A DNA stretch of 8,303 bases from Flavobacteriales bacterium (GTDB taxonomy: Bacteria > Bacteroidota > Bacteroidia > Flavobacteriales > BACL11): NCBI GenBank assembly GCA_002730985.1, contig PCBP01000020.1:1-8303 (forward strand), given 5' to 3'. This document shows positions 1 through 6,898 of the stretch, in pieces. The translations under genes were made by a program, and so were the position numbers. Each line of letters starts with the position of its first letter. Positions within the stretch are counted from its first letter, which is position 1. The notes under the pieces are model-generated. The model searched no databases and was not told the origin of the DNA. It saw only the letters and a list, made by a program, of their open reading frames with translations.

Positions 1-2
1 TC

Positions 3-617
3 ATATTTAATGCTGTTCAGGAAGGTAGTATTACTGCATATGGAAATGCGGTATATGATGATGAGTTTAGAACTCCAATGACTCAGGAAGAGATTAAATC
101 TATTGGGGGAGCTAAAGAAGAGATCATTGAGGTTATTGATTGGGATGCAGTTGCATTGGGCGCTGATCCTGAAGAAGCAAAAACTTTTACCACTAATATT
201 GTTCCTTTTAATAGAAATACTGTAAAAAAGTGGAGGCTTAAAGAAGAATGGTTTTTTGACAAGCAAAGATCAGTGATGGATGTTAGAATAATTGGTATGG
301 CTCCTTTACAAGAAGATAGAGATGAGGTGAATGGCGACTTACTTGGTACATTCTCTCCATTATTTTGGGTGCACTTCCCTGAAGCAAGAAAGATATTAAT
401 TAATGCTGAGGTCTTTAATTTAGTTAAGAATGATTCAGAAAGAAGAACTTACGATGATATTTTTTGGAAAAGAATGTTTGGTTCTACTATTGTCAAAGAG
501 TCAAATGTAATGGATAGAAAGGTGAATGAATATATGGTGGGCCTAGATGCTTTGTTAGAAGCGGAGAATATAAAGGCTGAGATATTTAATATAGAGCATG
601 ATTTGTGGGAGTATTAA
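3..617 (+). CDS. gldN: Gliding motility / type IX secretion protein GldN (PorN), C-terminal part, 5' end missing
   Basis: The frame is open to the left edge (first whole codon at base 3), so the Met at 78 is internal and the true start lies outside the window; about 204 residues are visible. The family call rests on the string EEWFFDKQRSVMDVRIIGMA, then FWVHFPEARK, the RRTYDDIFWKR block, KESNVMDR, and the ending EHDLWEY, all characteristic of GldN/PorN C-termini. GldN is a periplasmic protein that forms a ring with the lipoprotein GldK (PorK) under the outer membrane. It is part of the type IX secretion and gliding machinery powered by GldL/GldM. In known genomes it closes the gldKLMN operon, so gldM is expected just to the left. 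The terminator 23 bases after the stop fits its being the last gene of that operon. No defects are seen in the visible part. Confidence 0.93.
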   Translation: MFNAVQEGSITAYGNAVYDDEFRTPMTQEEIKSIGGAKEEIIEVIDWDAVALGADPEEAKTFTTNIVPFNRNTVKKWRLKEEWFFDKQRSVMDVRIIGMAPLQEDRDEVNGDLLGTFSPLFWVHFPEARKILINAEVFNLVKNDSERRTYDDIFWKRMFGSTIVKESNVMDRKVNEYMVGLDALLEAENIKAEIFNIEHDLWEY

Positions 618-639
618 TGTTAGATTGATAAGATGATTC

Positions 640-662
640 AAGCCCCTTTCTGGGGCTTTTTT
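640..662 (+). terminator. Rho-independent terminator after gldN
   Basis: A 7-bp perfect stem (AAGCCCC at 640-646 with GGGGCTT at 652-658) with a 5-base loop TTTCT is followed by more T residues to 662. It lies 23 bases after the gldN stop codon and is the only G/C-dense element in the intergenic region. It should end the gld operon transcript and insulate the polysaccharide operon that follows. Confidence 0.9.
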
Positions 663-787
663 CGTTATAATATGATATCTAATAGCAATAATTGTATGTT
701 ACTATCGTTTGGAAGTAGCACAAAAAATGGTCCAATTATTGTTGTATTGGTACATGGTTACTTTTTAAAGTATTCTATTGATGATTC

Positions 788-820
788 TTAGGAATATGAA
801 ATGAAAAACTTGTATTTTTG
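788..820 (+). promoter_or_regulatory. Candidate Bacteroidota-type promoter for the polysaccharide operon
   Basis: TATTTTTG at 813-820 matches the Bacteroidota -7 consensus TAnnTTTG exactly. The -33 TTG element is poor: only TTA at 788-790 lies at suitable spacing, 22 bases upstream. An alternative is TTG at 810-812 paired with TATATTCG at 835-842, one mismatch to the -7 consensus, also 22 bases apart. Either would give a leader of roughly 25-50 bases before the ATG at 873. The rest of 663-872 shows no convincing gene; a small inverted repeat TGTAT/ATACA lies at 833-847. In A+T-rich DNA such matches arise by chance, so the exact site is tentative, although a promoter somewhere in this gap is expected because of the terminator upstream. 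Confidence 0.4.
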
Positions 821-872
821 AGCCTTCAACATTGTATATTCGATACACGTAGGAAATGATAAATAAATAGGT

Positions 873-1718
873 ATGGAAAAAGAATTAAGTTTAAGAGAGA
901 TAATTAATGAGGCTATATTGTTCTTTATTGATTTCAGGAAGGTTATAATTATAACAACTATTTGCGGAGCTTTAGGTGCTATTTTATTTCAGAAAGTACG
1001 ACCTGCCTATTATAATACTACAGCACTAGTTACTTCTGGCCTTCCTAACTTTGAAAGAATAGATGATGCGTCAATATTAAATCAAAGAGTTGCAATTGAT
1101 TTAATTAATCTTCTGCAATTAGATATTAGAAAAGAAGATTATGTCATTCTTTCAGAAAAAATGAATATCTCTTTGGAGGATGCTATAGCAATTAAATCAA
1201 TAAAAGCAGAAGAGATATTTATTAAAGATCAAGATGAGAAGGAACATAGCACTCCCAAGTTCAGTATTGCATTATCAGTGAAGGATAACAAGTCTATCTC
1301 TAATATTCAAGATGGACTAGCGTATTATTTTAGGACTAATATATATATAGGTGGTTATTATGATCAGTTTGTTGCAACTACTTCAGATGAGATTAATGCG
1401 ATTAATAATGAGGTGAGTAGCCTAAGGACTATAAGAGAATTAGAGAGGTCAACTATTGATATAAGCTCTATAAATGTAAATTCTAAGAAATCTCAATATG
1501 ATGTTAATAATCAGATATTAGAGTTAATTACTCTAAGGTCTAAGAAGATTACAGATTTAAAATTATTAGAGCCACTTTCATTCATTGCTCCATTTACTAT
1601 AACTCAGAATCCAGAAAGAGGAGTATTGATATTGGGATCAATTGCAGCAGCTTTTTCATTCTTTATAGGAATCTTGATTGCAGTATTTAGAAATGTATAT
1701 GTAAATTCAGAGAAATAA
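873..1718 (+). CDS. Wzz-like polysaccharide chain-length regulator
   Basis: A 281-residue inner-membrane protein with the polysaccharide co-polymerase layout. A short cytoplasmic N-terminus leads to TM1 at about residues 23-40, then a large periplasmic domain (about 41-249) with a helical, charged part near 170-232, then TM2 at about 250-272 and a short tail. A proline-containing stretch just before TM2 (P234, P240, P247) recalls the P-rich segment typical of Wzz. There is no C-terminal tyrosine-kinase domain, so it resembles the O-antigen Wzz class, not Wzc. Such proteins set the modal length of chains made by a Wzy polymerase. The ATG at 873 is the first gene start of the operon; its leader is A-rich without a strong Shine-Dalgarno site. 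The stop overlaps the next start as TAATG. Similarity is by topology and short motifs, not by strong sequence signature, so the subclass is uncertain. Confidence 0.75.
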   Translation: MEKELSLREIINEAILFFIDFRKVIIITTICGALGAILFQKVRPAYYNTTALVTSGLPNFERIDDASILNQRVAIDLINLLQLDIRKEDYVILSEKMNISLEDAIAIKSIKAEEIFIKDQDEKEHSTPKFSIALSVKDNKSISNIQDGLAYYFRTNIYIGGYYDQFVATTSDEINAINNEVSSLRTIRELERSTIDISSINVNSKKSQYDVNNQILELITLRSKKITDLKLLEPLSFIAPFTITQNPERGVLILGSIAAAFSFFIGILIAVFRNVYVNSEK

Positions 1719-3040
1719 TGAAAGTTACAGTTATAGGTTCTGGATATGTAGGCTTAGTTGCTGCAGCCTGCTTTGCTGAGATGGGAAATAATGTTATTTG
1801 TGTTGATATTGATCATGAAAAGATTACGCAGTTAATAAGAGGTGTAATTCCAATATATGAGCCTGGAATATCTGATTTAGTTATAGACAATCAGAATAAA
1901 AAAACTCTGAAATTTACAACTAATACTAAAGAAGCTTTAGAATCTGCTGAGGTTGTATTTATTGCTGTTGGGACTCCTATGGGTGAGGATGGATCAGCCG
2001 ATCTTAAGTATGTTTTGCAAGTCGCTAAATCTATTGGAGAAAATATGTGTCATCATCTTGTTGTTGTTGATAAATCAACTGTTCCAGTGGGGACTGCTGA
2101 TAAAGTAAGAGAGACTATTCAGAGAGAGCTGGAGAATAGAGACTCAAAGCTTACTTTTGATGTTGTTTCTAATCCAGAATTTTTAAAAGAAGGAGCCGCT
2201 ATAAAAGATTTTATGCATCCTGACAGGGTTATTGTTGGAGCTAATGATGATAGTTCCATGGAAATAATGAGAAACTTATATGCTCCGTTTACGGTTAGTA
2301 GTAATAGGTTTATTGGTATGGATATAAGATCAGCGGAAATGACTAAATATGCAGCTAATGCTATGCTTGCTACAAAGATTTCTTTTATTAATGAGATTTC
2401 TAATATTTGTGAACGTGTAGGTGCAGACGTGAACCAAGTTCGTAAAGGTATTGGTAGCGATCAGAGAATTGGATATAAGTTTATTTATCCAGGATGTGGC
2501 TATGGAGGAAGTTGTTTTCCGAAAGATGTACAAGCGTTGATCAATATTGCAAATACTCACGGATATCATCCTGATTTAATAGATTCTGTTGAAAAGGTTA
2601 ATAAAGCACAGAAAGAAGTCTTGTTTTCAAAGCTAACCAGCCAATTAGGCAATGATCTGAAAGATAAAAGGATTGCAGTATGGGGACTCTCATTTAAGCC
2701 TGGAACTGATGATATGAGAGAGGCGCCTTCCATTAATTTGATCAAATCTATTATTAATGTAGGAGGTAGCGTGAGTGCGTATGATCCAAAAGCGATTAAT
2801 GAGGCTAAGTTCTATTTGAAAGATATTGAAATTGTGTATGCAGATGACAAATATTCTGCTTTAGAAGATGCTGACGCTTTAATATTAGTAACTGAGTGGA
2901 AAGAATTTAGAAGTCCTGATTTTGATTTAATGCGATCAAAGATGAAAGGGCATCTATTTATTGATGGTAGAAATCAGTTTACATCAGACTTTGTGCAAAG
3001 CAAAGGATTTAAGTATATTCAAATTGGCGTTAAAGCGTAG
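1718..3040 (+). CDS. ugd: UDP-glucose 6-dehydrogenase
   Basis: Oxidises UDP-glucose to UDP-glucuronate in the cytoplasm in two NAD+-dependent steps. The 440 residues show the full three-domain family layout. The N-terminal Rossmann fold has GSGYVG (7-12) and Asp30 for the NAD ribose, followed by AVGTPMGEDGSADL (83-96), STVPVGT (120-126) and SNPEFLKEG (151-159). The central helix region has TKYAANA (209-215) with Lys210 and Asn214. The catalytic Cys266 lies in GGSCFPKD with Asp270. The C-terminal UDP-binding domain carries FKPGTDDMREAPS (326-338). Every expected catalytic residue is present and the length is normal. Related enzymes act on UDP-GlcNAc or UDP-ManNAc; the TDDMREAPS form favours UDP-glucose, but substrate cannot be proved by reading. 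The start overlaps the preceding stop by one base, suggesting translational coupling. It ends in tandem stops TAG TAA. Confidence 0.93.
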   Translation: MKVTVIGSGYVGLVAAACFAEMGNNVICVDIDHEKITQLIRGVIPIYEPGISDLVIDNQNKKTLKFTTNTKEALESAEVVFIAVGTPMGEDGSADLKYVLQVAKSIGENMCHHLVVVDKSTVPVGTADKVRETIQRELENRDSKLTFDVVSNPEFLKEGAAIKDFMHPDRVIVGANDDSSMEIMRNLYAPFTVSSNRFIGMDIRSAEMTKYAANAMLATKISFINEISNICERVGADVNQVRKGIGSDQRIGYKFIYPGCGYGGSCFPKDVQALINIANTHGYHPDLIDSVEKVNKAQKEVLFSKLTSQLGNDLKDKRIAVWGLSFKPGTDDMREAPSINLIKSIINVGGSVSAYDPKAINEAKFYLKDIEIVYADDKYSALEDADALILVTEWKEFRSPDFDLMRSKMKGHLFIDGRNQFTSDFVQSKGFKYIQIGVKA

Positions 3041-3046
3041 TAATAC

Positions 3047-4327
3047 ATGTCAATTAAAAGTATTCTTCTGTCAAAATCCTCCATAGATTTTGCTTATTTG
3101 TTTTGTTCAAATATAATAAAGAAAGGATTTGGATTTGTGAGAGAAGTTATCTTAGCATCCATTTTCGGATCTTCTGTCTTGTATGCTAATTTCTTATTAT
3201 TAAAGACTGTATCCGAGTTATTCTCAGACTTAACCCAAGGAAGTGCAATGCAGGCAAGTTTATTGTCTAAATTTTCAAAATTATATTCTGACAATGATAA
3301 TATTTCCTTAGTGAATATATTTAATTTCTCTAGGAAGATCATGTTCGGATTATTTATTTTGAGTCAATTGATTCAAATCCCGATTGTATTTTATATAAAT
3401 CCTGAATATTTCCGGACTTTTATTTTTCTATCTTTATTGTTAGGCGTAGTCCTCTCTCTGAATTTCTATAATGCAATTTTCCTCGTAATTATGCAAGGAA
3501 AAGGTCAGTTTAAGAAGCATTCTTTTTCAACTACAATGGATATCTTTATATCTACATTAATATTGTATCCATTGTCTATATTATTTGAAGTAATAGGTAT
3601 TGTGATTAGTAGACTAGTAGGACTATTGAGTTTGTTTTATATCTACTTATCTCCCATGTCTAATGAGCAGAAAGGTGTAGATGTTAAATTTGGACTAAAA
3701 GATTTTAACATATCAATACTTTTTTTAGGTAATTTCGCAAATATTATCATGTTACTTTCTAGATTTACGGCAGGACTTGATGATGGAAATAATATTACTT
3801 TTTTTAATTATTCGATTGTGTTATTAAATGTGCTTCTTACAGCTGTCATACTTAATTTAAATACTATTGTTTTAAGAAGACTGTCAATTAAAAAAGATTT
3901 GCGTTTAGTTATCTTATCAGGCTTTAGTGCATTATTCTTAGGTTTAGGATTGGTATTCGTTATTAATACTTATGGTTTCAATATTATTCAATTTATTTTT
4001 CAAAGAGGAGCCTTCACTTTAGAAGATACATTTGCGACTTTCGCTTATGCAAAAGATCTAAGTTATAGTTTTGTATTGATCTTTATAGCATCTGCTTTAT
4101 TTCAGCCTTTCTTTAGTATGGATCAGGATCTGATAAAAAGGGAAAGCAGCGTAATGGCTAGGATTTTATTTCTAGCTATAGTTGGTTTATTTGTAGTCTT
4201 CAATTTCATTTCTCTAGATGCCAGGGATAATTCATTGATAATGATTTATTCATTATCTGTCTTGAGTATGTTTCTGTCTATTTTTTCTGTATATAAATAT
4301 TTTACAACTAAAGTTTTAAAGAAATAA
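3047..4327 (+). CDS. MurJ/MviN-family lipid-linked oligosaccharide flippase in the Wzx role
   Basis: A 426-residue, highly hydrophobic protein with about 12 predicted membrane segments. Two stretches place it in the MurJ (MviN/MVF) branch of the MOP superfamily. The first is the N-terminal GFGFVREVILASIFG (27-41), followed by a helix and QGSAMQA (64-70). The second is FQRGAFTLEDTFATFAYA (318-335), which matches the MurJ loop usually reading F-x-R-G-A-F-T-x-x-D-T. It probably moves undecaprenyl-diphosphate-linked repeat units from the cytoplasmic to the periplasmic face, filling the Wzx slot between ugd and the polymerase. It is shorter than typical MurJ (about 500 residues, 14 segments). By eye-alignment to E. 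coli MurJ, R24 is kept (R32) and R18 is a Lys (K26), but D39 and R52 are replaced (A47, S60), so a substrate other than lipid II is likely. It starts 6 bases after the ugd stop and overlaps the next start as TAATG. Confidence 0.8.
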   Translation: MSIKSILLSKSSIDFAYLFCSNIIKKGFGFVREVILASIFGSSVLYANFLLLKTVSELFSDLTQGSAMQASLLSKFSKLYSDNDNISLVNIFNFSRKIMFGLFILSQLIQIPIVFYINPEYFRTFIFLSLLLGVVLSLNFYNAIFLVIMQGKGQFKKHSFSTTMDIFISTLILYPLSILFEVIGIVISRLVGLLSLFYIYLSPMSNEQKGVDVKFGLKDFNISILFLGNFANIIMLLSRFTAGLDDGNNITFFNYSIVLLNVLLTAVILNLNTIVLRRLSIKKDLRLVILSGFSALFLGLGLVFVINTYGFNIIQFIFQRGAFTLEDTFATFAYAKDLSYSFVLIFIASALFQPFFSMDQDLIKRESSVMARILFLAIVGLFVVFNFISLDARDNSLIMIYSLSVLSMFLSIFSVYKYFTTKVLKK

Positions 4328-5328
4328 TGGAATTAAATTTCTTTATTACGTTGTGTGTTCTAGGTGTTATCACGCTTCTTACTGAGAACAGAAGTATTTT
4401 AAGATATTTATATATGCCAGTCTTATTGTCATTTTTAGTTGTTGTTAGGCTAAATGCGTTTGTTTTTAACGGTTTTGAGATTGACATCTTAACATATGCT
4501 TTAGAGATGCAGTCGACTTCTTTTGATTTATATTATGTAAGAGAGTTCATATTCTGGTTTGGCTTACGGATTATATATTATCTAACACAATCAGAACTGT
4601 TTTCATTTATTGTCCTAGATTTTTTTTGGGTATATCTTCTGCTAAGAATTTCAGAATATAAGGATTCAAGGAGACTAGGAAAGGGGCTAGTAATCATTTT
4701 AGCAACGAGTTTCTCTTTCTTCTTTGGATATGAGAATATATATAGACAGTTTTATGCTATGGTTGTGTCTTTATATGCTTATTCTATTCTTGATATAAGA
4801 ACTGGTAGAGCAATTCTTATATTTATTGTTTCTATCTTTATTCATAATTTGTCCTTATTCCTTATCCCTTTATTTCTTATTAGGAAATGTTATACTTTCC
4901 CATTAAAGGATAAAGTTATTTTGTCTTCAGTAGTTGCTAGTATATACATCCTTATTCTACCTTCTATTATGTCATTTAAAGACGCTGATCCTACTGAGAT
5001 CGATCTTAGTTATTTGTATCTATTTCTTTTTATGGCGTTATTTGTTTTCTATATATATAAGTTTAGAGATAATGTTTTCCGTTTTATAAAGATAGTCCCA
5101 TCCATACTGCCAATTATAATTTTAATATCTGGTTTTGTTTTACATAATCAGGAGATGATTGCAGAGAGATTAAGCATGATGTTTATTCCTTTTTTACTTT
5201 ATGATTTGTATCTTTTTTCAAATTCAATAAAAAATCCTCTAAAGAGGAAAGCATTTCGTATGACCTTAATAATAACTTTTACTCTTCCTGTTTTTTTGTT
5301 TTCAAGTTCAATGATATTTTTAAATTAA
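4327..5328 (+). CDS. EpsG/Wzy-like polysaccharide polymerase
   Basis: A 333-residue polytopic membrane protein with roughly 9-10 hydrophobic segments. Its layout resembles the EpsG/Wzy family, which joins lipid-linked repeat units in the periplasm. Supporting points are an acidic residue after the first segments (EIDILTY, D53), the N-x-x-R-Q motif in YENIYRQ (N137, R140, Q141), a His-containing helix FIHNLSLF (H173) and a late Arg in ERLSMMF (R281). These are spaced as in EpsG-type polymerases, where a conserved N-x-x-R-Q and H-x-S/A are usual. Wzy proteins are very divergent, so membership is inferred from these motifs plus position next to the flippase and the Wzz-like gene. O-antigen ligase or another membrane enzyme is less likely. 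It overlaps the flippase gene by one base and is followed by the next ATG after three bases. Confidence 0.72.
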   Translation: MELNFFITLCVLGVITLLTENRSILRYLYMPVLLSFLVVVRLNAFVFNGFEIDILTYALEMQSTSFDLYYVREFIFWFGLRIIYYLTQSELFSFIVLDFFWVYLLLRISEYKDSRRLGKGLVIILATSFSFFFGYENIYRQFYAMVVSLYAYSILDIRTGRAILIFIVSIFIHNLSLFLIPLFLIRKCYTFPLKDKVILSSVVASIYILILPSIMSFKDADPTEIDLSYLYLFLFMALFVFYIYKFRDNVFRFIKIVPSILPIIILISGFVLHNQEMIAERLSMMFIPFLLYDLYLFSNSIKNPLKRKAFRMTLIITFTLPVFLFSSSMIFLN

Positions 5329-5331
5329 GTA

Positions 5332-6153
5332 ATGGGAAAATGGAAAAAATATAATGGAGCGCTTATTCCAGATTACCCACCTCACATTGAGAGTGAGGTG
5401 GATTTACCTTTTTTAAAACAAGAAATAAAATATAATCGTGCTTTCTTTGCAAGATGGGTGTCAGAATTTGATAGAAAAGATAAATCAGACTTTTGGTATA
5501 TAATAAATGACAAGTTTTTAGAAATAGAAGAATATAGTGTCAATACAAGAAGTAAGATTAGAAGAGGGCTTAAAGAACTAGAGGTAAGAAAGATTTGTAA
5601 AGAAGAAATGTTGGAGCATGGTTATTCTGTTTATTCATCTGCTTTTAATCGGTATTATACGATTAATAAACCCATGAATAATAGAGAATTTATAAATCAC
5701 ATTGAGGACTTAGATGGATTATGGGAATTCTGGGGAGTGTTTAATAAGGAAGATAATCTATTAATAGGATATAGTCAGAATAAGGTAATAGATAACCAGT
5801 GTTATTATTCTACTATAAAGTTTCATGTTGATTATTTGAAGAAATATTCAAGTTATGTTCTTTATTATACAATGAATAGTCATTATTTAAAAGAAAGAAA
5901 TCTATCTTATGTTAATGAGGGGACTAGAAGTATTCTGCACGCAACTAATGTACAATCATTTTTGATTGAGAAATTTAAATTTAGAAAGGCTTATTGTAAA
6001 GTGCATATTCAATATCATCCTTTAGTTAGGATTATTGTTTTTATGTTATTCCCGTTTCGTTCATTAATTGTTAAAAGTAGTAATAAGTTAATGCATAAGA
6101 TAGGTGTTGTTTTAAAGCAGGAAGAATATCATAGATCAAATAAGAATGAATAG
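5332..6153 (+). CDS. Uncharacterised capsule-locus protein, possible FemAB/GNAT-like acyltransferase
   Basis: A 273-residue, mostly soluble protein whose exact function I do not recognise. It opens with KWKKYNGALIPDYPPH (3-18), followed by FFARWVSEFD (38-47), FWYIIND (54-60) and SVNTRSKIRRGLK (69-81). The last recalls the Arg/Lys-rich substrate-contact helix of FemAB and related GNAT-fold transferases. Next come a possible GNAT-like core, LLIGYSQNKV then YYSTIKFH (143-165), and a conserved-looking GTRSILHATNVQSFLIEKF (197-215). Near the end, HPLVRIIVFMLFPFRSLIV (229-247) could be an amphipathic or membrane-touching helix. I recall similar hypothetical proteins from other Bacteroidota polysaccharide loci. 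A plausible role is adding an acyl or aminoacyl group to a sugar of the repeat unit, but this is inference only. The ATG starts three bases after the polymerase stop, and the 3' end overlaps the glycosyltransferase gene by 8 bases. A strong stem-loop sits inside it at 5377-5401. Confidence 0.6.
   Translation: MGKWKKYNGALIPDYPPHIESEVDLPFLKQEIKYNRAFFARWVSEFDRKDKSDFWYIINDKFLEIEEYSVNTRSKIRRGLKELEVRKICKEEMLEHGYSVYSSAFNRYYTINKPMNNREFINHIEDLDGLWEFWGVFNKEDNLLIGYSQNKVIDNQCYYSTIKFHVDYLKKYSSYVLYYTMNSHYLKERNLSYVNEGTRSILHATNVQSFLIEKFKFRKAYCKVHIQYHPLVRIIVFMLFPFRSLIVKSSNKLMHKIGVVLKQEEYHRSNKNE
5377..5401 (+). repeat. Perfect 9-bp inverted repeat (stem-loop) within the 5' end of the 5332 gene
   Basis: CCACCTCAC (5377-5385) and GTGAGGTGG (5393-5401) are exact reverse complements around a 7-base loop ATTGAGA. 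The stem is 6 of 9 G-C pairs in very A+T-rich surroundings. It starts 45 bases after the ATG and lies wholly in coding sequence (residues 16-23). A run of six T residues follows at 5409-5414, seven bases beyond the stem, which is too distant for a standard terminator but could favour pausing or partial attenuation. Function is unknown. Confidence 0.6.
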
Positions 6154-6898
6154 TCTTGTATCCATAATAACTCCTTCCTATAATTCTGTTAGGTATATAA
6201 GTGAGTGTGTTGAATCAGTCCTTGCTCAAACTTATACTAGTTGGGAGATGATTATTGTAGATGATTGCTCTGAGGATGATTCTAAGCAGCTCATAACTGC
6301 CTTGTCTTCAAATGATATAAGAATAAAGACGATATTTTTAGATAGTAATATTGGGGCTGCAGAGGCTCGTAACATTGCACTCGCAAAAGCTAAAGGAGAA
6401 TATATTGCATTTTTAGATTCAGATGATCTATGGGAGCCACATAAATTAGAAAGGCAGATTTCATTTATGAATAAAAATAATATTGCATTTTCTTATACAA
6501 CATATCAATCAATTTCTGAAGATGGATTAAATGTAATCAATATTATTAAAGCTCCTAAAGAGATGACTTATTATTCTTATCTAAAGAATACAATAATTGG
6601 TTGTTTAACCGTTATTATTAATAGAGAAAAAGTTGGGTATTTTGAAATGCCTAATGTCCGATCTTCTCATGATATGGCTCTTTGGTTATTAATCTTGAAG
6701 AGAGGGTTCTCTGCATATGGTTTAAATGAGAACTTGGCTAAATATAGAATCGTTTCTTCATCTAATACAGCAAATAAAATGAAGGCAGTAAAAGATGTTT
6801 GGAAAGTATATAGAGAAATAGAAAGATTATCTTTCTTGTATAGCCTCTGGTGTTTTTTCTGCTATATTTTTAATACAGTAAAGAAAAGAATATTATGA
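6146..6898 (+). CDS. Family 2 glycosyltransferase, TuaG-like
   Basis: A 250-residue GT-A fold glycosyltransferase that should add a sugar from a nucleotide donor to the lipid-linked repeat unit on the cytoplasmic face. Visible motifs are VSIITPSYN (5-13), SVLAQTY (24-30), IIVDDCSEDDS (36-46) with the nucleotide-binding Asp pair at 39-40, NIGAAEARN (68-76), and the metal-binding FLDSDD (89-94). The likely catalytic base region is RSSHDMALWLLILKRG (172-187) with Asp176, and YRIVSSS (200-206) follows. The block around residues 150-230, including GCLTVIINREKVGYFEMPN, strongly resembles TuaG of teichuronic acid synthesis and related O-antigen transferases such as WfgD. Donor and acceptor cannot be read from the sequence. 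The gene starts within the end of the upstream gene (8-base overlap) and its last four bases, ATGA, contain the next start, so coupled translation is likely. Confidence 0.9.
   Translation: MNSLVSIITPSYNSVRYISECVESVLAQTYTSWEMIIVDDCSEDDSKQLITALSSNDIRIKTIFLDSNIGAAEARNIALAKAKGEYIAFLDSDDLWEPHKLERQISFMNKNNIAFSYTTYQSISEDGLNVINIIKAPKEMTYYSYLKNTIIGCLTVIINREKVGYFEMPNVRSSHDMALWLLILKRGFSAYGLNENLAKYRIVSSSNTANKMKAVKDVWKVYREIERLSFLYSLWCFFCYIFNTVKKRIL

Noticed and set aside
727..768. Short open frame (13 codons) in the intergenic region
   Set aside because: Too short, with no ribosome binding site, no recognisable leader-peptide signature such as repeated codons, and no adjacent attenuator.
663..872. JUMPstart/ops element (GGCGGTAG) expected before some polysaccharide operons
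   Set aside because: No match seen; that RfaH-dependent element belongs to enterobacteria.
2330..2569. Minus-strand open frame of 79 codons inside ugd
   Set aside because: It lies fully opposite the conserved catalytic region of ugd and its translation is low-complexity Ser/Ile/Asn-rich with no recognisable domain; it is a shadow of the coding strand.
3094..3342. Minus-strand open frame of 82 codons inside the flippase gene
   Set aside because: Opposite the conserved MurJ-like N-terminal region, with no recognisable motif and no promoter or terminator evidence.
4157..4177. Inverted repeat GCTAG/CTAGC within the flippase gene
   Set aside because: Only a 5-bp stem with a 10-base loop, expected by chance at this length.
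5235..5248. Inverted repeat TCCTCT/AGAGGA near the end of the polymerase gene
   Set aside because: The spacer is only 2 bases and the stem is short, with no T run; likely chance in coding sequence.
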